The translations under genes were made by a program, and so were the position numbers. Under the pieces are notes generated by a model that was given only the letters and a program-made list of their open reading frames with translations, made no database searches and was not told the DNA's origin. From positions 1-46,311 of the forward strand of contig NZ_JADEXG010000044.1 of the NCBI RefSeq assembly GCF_015207255.1: 46,311 bases of DNA. The letters run 5' to 3'. This document shows positions 35,359 through 43,816 of this stretch, in pieces (position 1 is the first letter of the stretch; each line of letters begins with the position of its first letter). The stretch comes from Vasconcelosia minhoensis LEGE 07310 (GTDB lineage: Bacteria; Cyanobacteriota; Cyanobacteriia; Phormidesmidales; Phormidesmidaceae).

Positions 35359-35480
35359 GTGGGCTGCTGCAAACCGCTAGGGCGATTGTAGCAGCCCCAT
35401 AGCCGCGAGCCTCTACGGCAATAATCACCTAGCGCCAGACTTCGAGCGTCTATCGGCGGACAGAACGTTTTTTTAAGTAT

Positions 35481-37406
35481 CTATGAAGCCAGCTCGGACA
35501 GCTCCATCCAGCGTTCGGTGGCGCTGTCAATTTCAGTACTGAGGGCGGCGAGTCGCTCGGAAAGCTGCTGGAGTTCGGCAAAGTCGTCCGGCGGTTCGGG
35601 GTAGAGCTGCTGCTCGACCTGGGCTTTTTCCGCCTCCATCTGGGGAATTTTGACTTCGAGCTGGTCAAACTCGCGCTTTTCTTTATTCGAGAGACGGCGG
35701 GGGCGATCGCTGGGTGATTTTGCTGTTGGTCCCGTTGGTTTTACCGGCGTCTGAGCTTTCTCCTGGCGGATCTGCACCTGCTGGGCCTGCGCTTCAGCCC
35801 GTTTGTAGTCCAGATAAATTGAATAGTTACCGGGATACTGCCGCAGCCTGCCGCCCGGCTCTAGCGCAAAGATAAAGTTGACCGTGCGGTCGAGAAAATA
35901 GCGATCGTGGGACACCGCAATCACACAGCCGTTAAATTCTTCCAGATAGTCTTCCAAAATGGCCAGCGTCTGCACGTCTAGGTCGTTGGTCGGCTCGTCC
36001 AGGATCAGCACGTTAGGCGCGCCCATCAGCACGTTGAGTAAAAACAGCCGCCGCTTTTCACCACCGGAAAGCTTGTGAATCGGCGCATACTGCTGGCTGC
36101 CGGGAAAGAGAAAGCGCTCCAGCATTTGAGAGGCGCTAATCTGACTGCCGTCGGCGGTTTTGACATAGCTTCCCACCGCCTGAATGTAGTCGATCACCCG
36201 CTGATTTTCGTCCAGTGCCGACAGTAGGTCCTCGGAATGCTGGTCGAAGTAGCCAATGTGGATGGTCGAGCCGATCTCAACCCGGCCCTGATCGGGCTCC
36301 AAGCGCCCGGTGATGATATCCAGCAGGGTGGATTTACCCGCGCCGTTGCCACCGATGATGCCAATCCGGTCTTCGGGGCTAAATTCATAGCTGAAGTCCT
36401 GGATCAGGGTGCGATCGCCATAGCTTTTAGACACCCCCTCCAGCTCGATCACCTTTTTGCCAATCCGCCGCCCCGGGGTGTCGATCGCAACCTTGCCCTG
36501 ACTTTGCTTGAAAGTGGTATTCTGCATCTCGCGAATCCGGTCAATGCGGGCATTTTGCTTGGTACTGCGAGCCTTGGGTCCCTGCTTTAGCCATTCCAGC
36601 TCGCGCCGCAGAATTCCGGCGTGCTTGCGCTGGCTTTTTTCCGCCGAGGCTTCCTGCAGCGCCTTTTTCTCCAAATAGTAGGCATAGTTTCCGGCGTAGG
36701 TGTAGAAATCGGCCCGGTCAATTTCAAAAATGCGGTTGGTCACCCGGTCTAGAAAATAGCGATCGTGGGTAATCAGCAGCAGCGCCCCGCGAAAGCCTTT
36801 GAGATAGTCTTGCAGCCACTCGACCGACTCGGCGTCGAGGTGGTTGGTCGGCTCATCCATCAGCAGCAGTTCGGGCTCGGCCAGCAGAGCCGCAGCCAGG
36901 GCAATCCGCTTGCGATAGCCGCCCGACAGGTCGCCGACCCGCGCCTCAAAGTCCTCAATTCCCAGCTTGGTCAGAATAATTTTGGCATTGGTTTCGACCT
37001 CCCAGGCCCCCGCCGCTTCCATTTTTTCACTGACGGTGGCCAGCCGCGTCATCAGCCGGTCCAGGTCGGCCCCGGGCTGGGCCATCTGCCGGGAAAGGGC
37101 CTCGTACTGCCGCACCAGCTGCATTTGCTCACCGCTGTCGGCAAACACCTGGTCGAGGACGGTGTGGTCGTCTTCCATCTCGGGCTGCTGCGGCAGGTAG
37201 ACGATCCGCGCTCCCGCTTTGACCAGCCGCTGGCCGCCGTCGATCGGCTCTAGCCCGGCAATCATCTTCAGCAGGGTCGATTTACCCGAGCCGTTGACGC
37301 CAATCAGACCGACCTTATCGTCCGGCTCAATGCTGAAGCTGGCTTCGCGCAGCACTTCCTTGATGCCAAAGTCTTTGTGAATGGATTGGAGAGTGACAAT
37401 GCTCAT
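35481..37406 (-). CDS. ABC-F family ATPase (Uup-like)
   Basis: ABC-F proteins have two ATPase domains and no membrane part; they act at the ribosome or in DNA-linked roles (Uup). The 641-residue product has Walker A GVNGSGKST (36-44) and GGNGAGKST in the second half, and signature/Walker B pairs LSGGYRKR...DEPTNHLD and LSGGEKRR...DEPTNDLD. The linker is rich in charged residues, and the C-terminal coiled coil (about 560-640) is typical of Uup. It is single and divergent from desA, with 322 nt between. Confidence 0.92.
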   Translation of the reverse strand: MSIVTLQSIHKDFGIKEVLREASFSIEPDDKVGLIGVNGSGKSTLLKMIAGLEPIDGGQRLVKAGARIVYLPQQPEMEDDHTVLDQVFADSGEQMQLVRQYEALSRQMAQPGADLDRLMTRLATVSEKMEAAGAWEVETNAKIILTKLGIEDFEARVGDLSGGYRKRIALAAALLAEPELLLMDEPTNHLDAESVEWLQDYLKGFRGALLLITHDRYFLDRVTNRIFEIDRADFYTYAGNYAYYLEKKALQEASAEKSQRKHAGILRRELEWLKQGPKARSTKQNARIDRIREMQNTTFKQSQGKVAIDTPGRRIGKKVIELEGVSKSYGDRTLIQDFSYEFSPEDRIGIIGGNGAGKSTLLDIITGRLEPDQGRVEIGSTIHIGYFDQHSEDLLSALDENQRVIDYIQAVGSYVKTADGSQISASQMLERFLFPGSQQYAPIHKLSGGEKRRLFLLNVLMGAPNVLILDEPTNDLDVQTLAILEDYLEEFNGCVIAVSHDRYFLDRTVNFIFALEPGGRLRQYPGNYSIYLDYKRAEAQAQQVQIRQEKAQTPVKPTGPTAKSPSDRPRRLSNKEKREFDQLEVKIPQMEAEKAQVEQQLYPEPPDDFAELQQLSERLAALSTEIDSATERWMELSELAS

Positions 37407-37452
37407 GCGCCTGGACTGCTGGCTAATAGCTTCGCTCTTTATCCTATCTTTC

Positions 37453-37524
37453 CAGGCTGAGATCAGGGGCCAGGCTGAGATCAGGGGCCAGGCTGAGATC
37501 AGGGGCCAGGCTGAGATCGGGGGA
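37453..37524. repeat. 18-bp tandem repeat upstream of the ABC-F gene and desA
   Basis: Three full units of CAGGCTGAGATCAGGGGC and a fourth, degenerate at its end, lie head to tail between two divergent genes. The period of 18 bp is exact in the first three units. The array starts 46 nt upstream of the ABC-F ATG. Confidence 0.85.
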
Positions 37525-37728
37525 AGACCGTCAGCCGAGCGATAGGCGGAGGGGGGACGGGGGAATGGTATAAATGTAAAGGTTTATAAAGCGCTTTCAG
37601 CAAAAAAAGCTGAGGTGGCAAACCCTCAATCGCAACGATGTTTTGCTCGGCGTTTTGGCTGTGCTCCAGCGACGGGCGTTTGGGTATGGGTATAGCCTGT
37701 ATCCCCGATATTTAAGGAGTTTTGATTC
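37525..37728 (+). promoter_or_regulatory. desA leader with AT-rich promoter candidates
   Basis: TATAAA occurs at 37569-37574 and again at 37585-37590, followed by the palindrome AAAGCGCTTT (37588-37597). These are possible -10 elements, leaving a leader of about 130 nt, as often found for cold-regulated desaturase genes. The end of the leader has TAAGGAG (37713-37719), nine nt before the TTG start. Confidence 0.45.
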
Positions 37729-38766
37729 TTGACTGCAACGTTTAATCCATTGGCGATCGCGTCTACTGAAATCGCCCCTTCTCAGCTCCAGCTCAAAGCC
37801 ATTGTCAAATCTCTACCTAAGGACTGCTTTCAAAAAAATCGCTGGCGCGCCTGGCAATCGGTACTGGTCAGCGTCGCAGCAGCGGCGGTGGGGTATGGCG
37901 CGATCGCGTTTCTCCCCTGGTTCTGTCTGCCGTTCGCCTGGCTTTGGACCGGCACGGCCCTCACCGGCTGGTTTGTGATCGGCCATGACTGCGGCCATCG
38001 CTCCTTTGCCCGCCGCCGCTGGGTGAATGATTTAGTCGGCCATCTGGCTTTTCTGCCGCTGATCTATCCCTTCCACTGCTGGCGACTGCTGCACGACCAT
38101 CATCACCTCCACACCAATAAGATGGACGTAGACAATGCCTGGCATCCCTGGTATGCCGAAGACTACGCCGCAATGAACCCCATCTTGCAGCGGCTCTACC
38201 AGGCGGCCCGAGGCGGCTTCTGGTGGACGGCCTCGATCGGCCACTGGATTTTGCTCCATTTTGACCTGCGCAACTTTTCGGACCGCAATCGGCCTAAGGC
38301 AAAGTTCTCTATCGCCGTCGTAGCGCTATTCGCGGCGGTTTTCTTCCCGACCCTGATTGCTACCGCCGGGCTCTGGGGTTTGGTAAAGTTCTGGCTAATG
38401 CCCTGGCTGTTTTACCATTTCTGGATGAGCACCTTCACCCTCGTTCACCACACCGATCCAGACATTCCCTTTCGCCCGGCAGACAGCTGGAGCGAAGGCG
38501 AAGCGCAGCTGGCGGGCACCGTCCACTGCACCTATCCCCGCTGGGTTGAAATTCTCTGCCACGATATCAACGTCCATATCCCCCATCACATCTCTGTCGC
38601 TGTGCCGTCCTACAATCTTCGCCTGGCCCATCAGAGCCTGAAAGATAACTGGGGCGGCTATCTACAAGAACGCCAGTTCTCCTGGGCGCTGATGAAAGAG
38701 ATTGTTACCCGCTGCCATCTCTACCACGAAGAGAGACTGTACCAAACCTTTGACGAGGTTCGGTAA
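37729..38766 (+). CDS. desA: Acyl-lipid delta-12 desaturase DesA
   Basis: DesA puts the second double bond in membrane lipid acyl chains, using ferredoxin, and is cold-induced in cyanobacteria. The 345-residue product shows the three His boxes: HDCGH (86-90), HDHHH (122-126) and HIPHH (283-287), with hydrophobic helices between. Segments such as [20 protein letters not shown] and [20 protein letters not shown] agree with Synechocystis DesA as I remember it. The start is TTG, chosen because the strong TAAGGAG stands in position and the protein then begins MTAT as in homologues. Confidence 0.93.
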   Translation: MTATFNPLAIASTEIAPSQLQLKAIVKSLPKDCFQKNRWRAWQSVLVSVAAAAVGYGAIAFLPWFCLPFAWLWTGTALTGWFVIGHDCGHRSFARRRWVNDLVGHLAFLPLIYPFHCWRLLHDHHHLHTNKMDVDNAWHPWYAEDYAAMNPILQRLYQAARGGFWWTASIGHWILLHFDLRNFSDRNRPKAKFSIAVVALFAAVFFPTLIATAGLWGLVKFWLMPWLFYHFWMSTFTLVHHTDPDIPFRPADSWSEGEAQLAGTVHCTYPRWVEILCHDINVHIPHHISVAVPSYNLRLAHQSLKDNWGGYLQERQFSWALMKEIVTRCHLYHEERLYQTFDEVR

Positions 38767-38806
38767 ACCATCTGAGTGGCTAAGCACCATTTTTATGGTA
38801 TTCGAG

Positions 38807-38848
38807 GCATCAGGGGATTAGCTTTATCGAAAGCTAATCCCCTGATGC
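38807..38848. terminator. Perfect 19-bp stem hairpin downstream of desA
   Basis: GCATCAGGGGATTAGCTTT, loop ATCG, then the exact complement (38830-38848). It lies 41 nt after the desA stop between convergent genes, so a bidirectional terminator is plausible, although no T-tract follows. A small hairpin ACCAT-TTTT-ATGGT (38786-38799) precedes it. It could alternatively be a mobile palindrome. Confidence 0.6.
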
Positions 38849-38872
38849 TGCTACGTAGACAGCGCTATGGGA

Positions 38873-38989
38873 CTAGCGGCTGTAAGGCTGCTCAATTTTC
38901 AGATTCGGAACCACCTGATAGTGCCTAATATTGAATGTGCAAAGCGTAATATTTCGTCCCACGGCAATTAAGCAAATACATGCTTTATT
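38873..38989 (-). pseudogene. C-terminal stump of a VapC/PIN toxin
   Basis: Directly after the VapB-like gene, minus-strand translation gives a frame ending IAVGRNITLCTFNIRHY, then QVVPNLKIEQPYSR and a stop. This is the last strand and tail of a VapC-type PIN domain (the family end is T.N.RHF..., then a proline and a short tail). The remaining 100 or so N-terminal residues, with the first acidic catalytic residues, are missing. I call it the remnant left by an internal deletion. Confidence 0.6.
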
Positions 38990-38993
38990 TTAT

Positions 38994-39245
38994 CTATTCG
39001 CGAATCTCAGCTTGGTGACGCAGCTGCCTAGCGTGAATTTGACTATCAGCGATATCAGGGCGCGAGCCGATAATGCCCATACTTTCCCAGTAAGCAACTA
39101 GCTCAGAGCCGGTTTTAGGAAGATTAGGTGCGTAAGGGCGGAATGAAAGAATCCGTAGAATGTATTCAGGCAAAGACAATCTGAGATTTGATGCCTCGAT
39201 GGACAGCTCAGTTTCTAAATCTGGAGGAAGGTTTAGACTAACCAA
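38994..39245 (-). CDS. VapB-like antitoxin, orphan
   Basis: An 83-residue protein with a short N-terminal strand-helix part (VSLNLPPDLETELSIEAS, then LRLSLPEYILRIL) and a C-terminal tail (TGSELVAYWESMGIIGSRPD, then QIHARQLRHQAEIRE) of the type that wraps a PIN toxin. The frame starts with TTG and has no good ribosome-binding site, so expression may be weak. Its toxin gene is only a stump. The base composition is AT-richer than the flanking desA and kinase genes, in line with transfer. Confidence 0.6.
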   Translation of the reverse strand: MVSLNLPPDLETELSIEASNLRLSLPEYILRILSFRPYAPNLPKTGSELVAYWESMGIIGSRPDIADSQIHARQLRHQAEIRE

Positions 39246-39289
39246 AATAGGAACGCGCTAACTAGGGCAGCTGATTCGAGATAACGATA

Positions 39290-39320
39290 TTAGTCGATCT
39301 GATTGATGAGTTAGTCGATC
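39290..39320. promoter_or_regulatory. Direct repeat upstream of the cNMP-domain kinase gene
   Basis: TTAGTCGATC occurs at 39290-39299 and 39311-39320. The 21-bp phase is two helical turns, so a regulator could bind both on the same face. It lies 45-75 nt before the ATG of the kinase. Confidence 0.4.
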
Positions 39321-39364
39321 CAATTACTGAATTTGGCCAATTCGCTTATTCCGAGGGCTTAGCC

Positions 39365-40777
39365 ATGCTTTGTGCAGAATCGCTGTCCCAGATGAAGCCG
39401 TTTCAGACCCTGCCGGTCGAGCGGCTGGACTGGATCTGCGATCGCGCCGAACATATCCAGCTCAGTCCAGGCGAAATTCTGGTGCGGGAAGGCGATCCCT
39501 CCCAGGGTTTCTTTATTCAAATTAGCGGTCAGATTACCGTCAATCGACGCAGCAACGGCGTCGATATGCCCGTCGGGCGGCACGAAAGCCCTTCCTTTTT
39601 TGGCGAGGTTCAGGTCCTGACCGAAGATGTCGTTCCGGTCACGCTGGTGGCCGACATCCATACCGACCTCTATCGCCTCAGCTGCCCAGACTTTCTCGAC
39701 CTGGTTCACAGCTGTCGGGAATTTGAAAAGGATATTTTTCGGACCGTGAGCCAGCGGCTGCGGGGGCTGGAATCCTTCATCCGCACCCGTGAAAAGATGG
39801 CCGCTCTGGGTACCCTCTCTGCGGGCCTGGCTCATGAGCTGAACAATCCTGCCGCTGCGCTGGTGCGCGTGCTCAAAGATATTCAGCCCGCCGTGCTTGA
39901 GCTACAGCGAATGAACTTAGTCTATGGCCAGCAGCAGGTCAACGAGGCGCATACTCAGCAATGGCTGGACGAGCGCGATCGCGGTTTCGCGGCAATCGCC
40001 AATCCCAAAAATAACCCGCTGGCCCAAGGCGATCGCGAAGATGCGCTCACCGACTGGCTAGAAGACTATGGCGTAGCAGACGCCTGGAAGCTGGCCGAAC
40101 CCCTAGCCGCCGGTGAAACCGAACTAGCCACCTTGGATCGCCTAATGGCACCTTGGCGAGACGACCCAACCGAGCTGCGGGATATGGGGCTGCGCTGGCT
40201 GGCGCTTTCCTTTGACGTGATGTCGATGCTCAAAAGCGGCCTGCACGGGGCTGAGCGCATTTCTAACCTAGTGCAGTCGATGAAGTCCTACTCCTATATG
40301 GATCGGGCCGTCCTCCAGGAAGTCCAGATTCACGACGGCATCGAGGATACCCTGCGCTTATTTGCCTTCAAACTCAAGCAGGGCATTGAAGTGAAGCGAC
40401 AATATGGGCCAGATCTGCCGACGATGATGGCCTACGGCAGTGAGCTGAACCAGGTTTGGACCAATTTAATCGACAACGCCATCGACGCGCTGAACGAAGG
40501 CCCGCCTGACGATGCCCCGCCTACCATCACCATTCGCACCTGTGAAAAGCGCGATCGCCTGCTGGTAGAAATTGAAGATAACGGCCCGGGCATTCCCCCA
40601 GAAGTCAAAAATCGAATTCTAGAGCCGTTCTTCACGACTAAGCCGATGGGCAAAGGCTCGGGCTTAGGGCTCGACCTGGTGCGGCGAACGGTAGAAAACC
40701 GTCATGGGGGCAGCCTGATGGTATCTTCAGAGCCGGGCCGGACCTGCTTTACGGTATCGCTACCTATGTCGAGCTAG
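39365..40777 (+). CDS. Histidine kinase with N-terminal cyclic-nucleotide-type domain
   Basis: The 470-residue protein has a Crp-like cNMP domain (about 7-125: LSPGEILVREGDPSQGFFIQ) and then an NtrB-like kinase. The H-box is AGLAHELNNPAAAL (His157), and an insert of about 100 residues follows before the second dimer helix (GAERISNLVQSMKSYSY). The ATPase domain has LIDNAIDAL, DNGPGIPPE and GSGLGLDLV. The phosphate-binding cassette reads FGEVQVLTEDVVPVTLVAD, lacking the usual Arg that binds the cyclic phosphate. It may therefore sense something else or nothing. GAGGG seven nt upstream supports the ATG. No partner regulator is adjacent. Confidence 0.88.
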   Translation: MLCAESLSQMKPFQTLPVERLDWICDRAEHIQLSPGEILVREGDPSQGFFIQISGQITVNRRSNGVDMPVGRHESPSFFGEVQVLTEDVVPVTLVADIHTDLYRLSCPDFLDLVHSCREFEKDIFRTVSQRLRGLESFIRTREKMAALGTLSAGLAHELNNPAAALVRVLKDIQPAVLELQRMNLVYGQQQVNEAHTQQWLDERDRGFAAIANPKNNPLAQGDREDALTDWLEDYGVADAWKLAEPLAAGETELATLDRLMAPWRDDPTELRDMGLRWLALSFDVMSMLKSGLHGAERISNLVQSMKSYSYMDRAVLQEVQIHDGIEDTLRLFAFKLKQGIEVKRQYGPDLPTMMAYGSELNQVWTNLIDNAIDALNEGPPDDAPPTITIRTCEKRDRLLVEIEDNGPGIPPEVKNRILEPFFTTKPMGKGSGLGLDLVRRTVENRHGGSLMVSSEPGRTCFTVSLPMSS

Positions 40778-40828
40778 CGTTAACGAAGTTAGAATCTAAA
40801 TACTCAAGCAGAATAAAGTATATATGCA

Positions 40829-41077
40829 ATGAAAATCACCATCGAACTACCTGATGAACTGATTCAGTCAACTCAAATTACGGAAACTGAACTTTTAAGA
40901 GAAATTGCGATCGCGCTTTTTGAGCAAGAGCGAATCACTCTGGGACGAGCTAGTCTTTTGTGCAACATGAACCAAATTGCGTTTCAAAAACTGCTGGCGA
41001 GCCGAAATATCCCTGTTCATTACGACTTAGAAGATTATGAGGCAGATTTGCAAAGTATTCAAGCGGAAGGATGGTAA
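40829..41077 (+). CDS. UPF0175 family antitoxin
   Basis: An 82-residue protein: MKITIELPDELIQSTQIT, then LREIAIALFEQERITLGRAS and CNMNQIAFQKLLASRNIPVH, the HTH-like antitoxin family UPF0175 seen throughout cyanobacteria. The C-terminus (LEDYEADLQSIQ) would contact its PIN partner. It overlaps the next gene by seven nt. The pair is AT-richer than its surroundings. Confidence 0.85.
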   Translation: MKITIELPDELIQSTQITETELLREIAIALFEQERITLGRASLLCNMNQIAFQKLLASRNIPVHYDLEDYEADLQSIQAEGW

Positions 41078-41565
41078 AGCTCGTTGTCAGTAACACTTCA
41101 CCTCTCAGCAATTTGGGCGTTATTGGGAAACTACCTTTACTCCGACAGATCTATCCAAAGCTGATTGTTCCTTCTGCTGTTTACAAAGAATTAGCGAAAT
41201 TTCCTACTATTCAGGGAGAACTATCAGCATTGGTTCAGTGCGGATGGTTGAAAGTCCTACCCGTTAAAAATCAGGCAATGCTGAAGATTCTCAGTAATCG
41301 CCTTGATCCGGGAGAGGCGGCTGCAATTAGCTTAGCTATTGAGATCAAAGCTCATCGCCTACTTATCGATGAGCGTCTCGGCAGACAAACTGCGATTGAG
41401 TACGGGCTTAAGATTCGAGGAATATTAGGTATTTTAGCGAATGCCAAAGCCCTTGGTATGATATCTGCTCTACGTCCGATCCTGGACGAGCTTATAGAGC
41501 AAGCTGGCTTTTGGGTCAGTCCTGTTCTCTATCAGCGAATCCTCAAAGATGCTGGTGAAATTTGA
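41071..41565 (+). CDS. DUF3368 PIN-like toxin
   Basis: A 164-residue PIN-type protein of the DUF3368 family, the standard partner of UPF0175. It begins VKLVVSNTSPLSNLGVIGKL and has LDPGEAAAISLAI and HRLLIDERLGR. The first acidic position reads Asn (VSNTSP) where many PIN domains have Asp; I recall both forms in this family. Glu in GEAAA and Asp in LIDE are kept. It should be an RNase held silent by UPF0175. It ends 37 nt from the convergent GNAT gene. Confidence 0.85.
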   Translation: MVKLVVSNTSPLSNLGVIGKLPLLRQIYPKLIVPSAVYKELAKFPTIQGELSALVQCGWLKVLPVKNQAMLKILSNRLDPGEAAAISLAIEIKAHRLLIDERLGRQTAIEYGLKIRGILGILANAKALGMISALRPILDELIEQAGFWVSPVLYQRILKDAGEI

Positions 41566-41602
41566 TGGCCATCGAGACTCCGTTTCAAAGCAGTTGATAG
41601 GT

Positions 41603-42073
41603 TTATGTCAACTCTGGCCAGTTGGGGTAGGTGACCTGTTGAAAGGGCCATGCTTCTGAGATCCAATCCCTGACGGTGGAGTAGAGGATTAGGGATAGGC
41701 CCTGATGATAGTCTTGTTCCCTTACCCACATCAGCACCTCGGCATCGATCGTTTCTTCTGGACTGGGATAGAGATACAAGCAGCCGAGCACTCGGCTTTC
41801 GTCTAGGCTGACGACGGTGTAGGCAAACGCCTCTCGCTGCTCGAATTCTCGCTGATGCTTTTGGAGATCCCTCAAATTCTCTTCTATCGTAAATCCCTCT
41901 CTGGGCCAGCCGTCCCACTGGGGAAATTCTGTTCTCAGCCGTTCAGCACTTTCGATCACGGCCTCATAGTCTTTCTCAACATCGGCGATCGACAGCATTC
42001 GTAGCCGAAACCGATTAGTTTCAAGCTGGGCCGGAACTGCAAAATGGGCTGGAACAAAGTTAGCGCTGTCCAT
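41603..42073 (-). CDS. GNAT family N-acetyltransferase
   Basis: A 156-residue protein. The core AFAYTVVSLDESRVLGCLYL, then YPSPEETIDAEVLMWVRE and LILYSTVRDWI, reads as a GNAT fold with beta4 and the acetyl-CoA region, although the Q/RxxGxG/A loop is not obvious. The substrate is unknown. The frame has TTG at 42076 directly before ATG at 42073; I take ATG. It lies 11 nt after the acetolactate synthase gene on the same strand and is probably co-transcribed. Confidence 0.72.
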   Translation of the reverse strand: MDSANFVPAHFAVPAQLETNRFRLRMLSIADVEKDYEAVIESAERLRTEFPQWDGWPREGFTIEENLRDLQKHQREFEQREAFAYTVVSLDESRVLGCLYLYPSPEETIDAEVLMWVREQDYHQGLSLILYSTVRDWISEAWPFQQVTYPNWPELT

Positions 42074-42084
42074 CAATAGGCGGT

Positions 42085-43731
42085 CTATGCGTCGGGAAGC
42101 GGGCAGCTCAGCTCGCTGGTGCGCTGAGTGAATAACAAATTTTCGCGATAGTCAACCGGGCAGTCGATCACGGTCGGGACGGACTGAGCCAGCGCCTCTT
42201 TGAGGATGGGCACGAAGTCTTCTGCCGTTTCAATCCGATAGCCTTTGAGCCCCATACTCTCGGCAAATTTAACAAAGTCGGGATTGTTGAATTTAATGAA
42301 GGCCGACTCGCCGTAGTGGCTTTGCTGCTTCCATTCAATCAGGCCGTAGCCGCCGTCGTTAAAAATAATGGTGACAAAGGCCGTACCGATGCGGCGGGCA
42401 GTTTCCAGCTCCTGGCAGTTCATCATGAAGCCGCCGTCCCCCGTCACCGCGACAACCGATTGGCCCGGGTTGACGAGTTTGGCCGCGATCGCGCCCGGTA
42501 TGGCAATCCCCATCGAAGCAAATCCATTGGAAATCAGGCAGGTATTGGGCCGCGAGCAGTGGTAGTGACGGGCGATCCACATTTTATGAGCGCCCACATC
42601 CGACAGCATAATGTCGTTGGGGTCAAGGGCCTGCCGCAGATCGTATAGCAGCTTTTGGGGCTTAATCGGAAAGCTGTAGTCGTCTGTATATTGCTCATAG
42701 TCGGCTCGGATTTGGTCTCGCAGCGAGGCAAACTGATTGTGCTCGTAGGTGGGCCGACTGACCCGACGCAGAATTTCATTTAGCGAATCGGAAATATTGC
42801 CGACGACTTCGACGGCGGGGATATAGCTGCTGTCGATTTCGGCTGGCGTCAGTCCAATATGCAGAATCGGGATTTTGCCGTCTGGGTTCCAGCGCTTGGG
42901 CGAATATTCAATCAGGTCGTAGCCGATGGCAATCACCAGGTCGCTCTGGTCAATCGCGCAGGAGATATAGTCTCGCTGCGACAGGCCAAAGGTCCACAGC
43001 GACAGCGGGTCGGCATAGTCAATCACCCCTTTACCCATGAAGGTATTGGTCACCGGAATCTGGAGCTGATGGGCAAAATGGGTAATCGCCTCGCTGGCGT
43101 CGTTGCGAATTGCGCCGTTGCCGACCAAAATTAGCGGTCGGCTGGCCTGAGACAGGGCTACCGCCGCCTGTTGAATGCTCTTGAACGAGGCAAAGGTCTG
43201 CTGCTTATCGTCCCGGCGCAGCGGCACGCCCTCCGCTGGCATATCGGCAATATTCTCTGGCAGGTCAATATGTACCGCGCCGGGCTTCTCCGTCTGGGCC
43301 AGCTTGAACGCCTTACGCACAATTTCCGGCGTATTGCTGGGTCGTACAATCTGCGTATTCCACTTGGTCACCGGCGCAAACATGGCAACCAGGTCTAAAT
43401 ACTGATGCGACTCAATGTGCATCTGGTCGGTGCTGACCTGGCCCGTAATCGCCACCAGCGGCGCTCGATCCAGGTTGGCATCGGCAACGCCTGTCATCAG
43501 ATTGGTCGCCCCCGGTCCCAGCGTCGATAGGCAGACCCCAGCCTTCCCCGTCAGTCGCCCATACACATCGGCCATAAACGCCGCGCCTTGCTCGTGGCGG
43601 GTAGTGATGAACTGAATCGACGAATGCTTCAGCGCCTGCAAAATTTGCATATTCTCTTCGCCCGGCAGGCCAAATATGTACTCCACGCCCTCGTTTTCCA
43701 AGCAGCGAATCAGGAGTTCAGCGGTGTTCAT
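42085..43731 (-). CDS. Acetolactate synthase large subunit, AlsS-like
   Basis: A ThDP enzyme that joins two pyruvates to 2-acetolactate. The 548-residue product has the catalytic Glu region TTRHEQGAAFMADVYGRLTG, the ThDP motif VTGDGGFMMN followed by FNDGGYGL, and LSTLGPGATNL. Segments such as IAIGYDLIEYSPKRWN and DVGAHKMWIARHY look closer to the FAD-independent catabolic AlsS type than to IlvB. No regulatory subunit or decarboxylase gene is adjacent, so whether it serves valine/isoleucine synthesis or acetoin overflow is open. The start ATG 43731 is preferred over the longer frame. Confidence 0.85.
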   Translation of the reverse strand: MNTAELLIRCLENEGVEYIFGLPGEENMQILQALKHSSIQFITTRHEQGAAFMADVYGRLTGKAGVCLSTLGPGATNLMTGVADANLDRAPLVAITGQVSTDQMHIESHQYLDLVAMFAPVTKWNTQIVRPSNTPEIVRKAFKLAQTEKPGAVHIDLPENIADMPAEGVPLRRDDKQQTFASFKSIQQAAVALSQASRPLILVGNGAIRNDASEAITHFAHQLQIPVTNTFMGKGVIDYADPLSLWTFGLSQRDYISCAIDQSDLVIAIGYDLIEYSPKRWNPDGKIPILHIGLTPAEIDSSYIPAVEVVGNISDSLNEILRRVSRPTYEHNQFASLRDQIRADYEQYTDDYSFPIKPQKLLYDLRQALDPNDIMLSDVGAHKMWIARHYHCSRPNTCLISNGFASMGIAIPGAIAAKLVNPGQSVVAVTGDGGFMMNCQELETARRIGTAFVTIIFNDGGYGLIEWKQQSHYGESAFIKFNNPDFVKFAESMGLKGYRIETAEDFVPILKEALAQSVPTVIDCPVDYRENLLFTQRTSELSCPLPDA

Positions 43732-43761
43732 AGCGTTTTGCGCTCTGGGATGTTTGGCCCC

Positions 43762-43790
43762 AGGCAATAAGTCAAGTTTTGATATTGCCT
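43762..43790. promoter_or_regulatory. Palindrome upstream of the acetolactate synthase gene
   Basis: AGGCAATA-AG-TCAA-GTT-TTGA-TATTGCCT. Both the outer (8-bp) and inner (4-bp) arms are complementary. It lies 31 nt before the synthase ATG and 26 nt before the ATG of the divergent open frame, a good place for an operator. Confidence 0.45.
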
Positions 43791-43816
43791 AAATTCTAAC
43801 CTGCGATTTAAAGCGA

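Noticed and set aside
37453-37524. Tandem repeat as a CRISPR array
   Set aside because: Units are directly adjacent with no spacers; an array needs repeats separated by unique spacers. No array was seen anywhere in the window.
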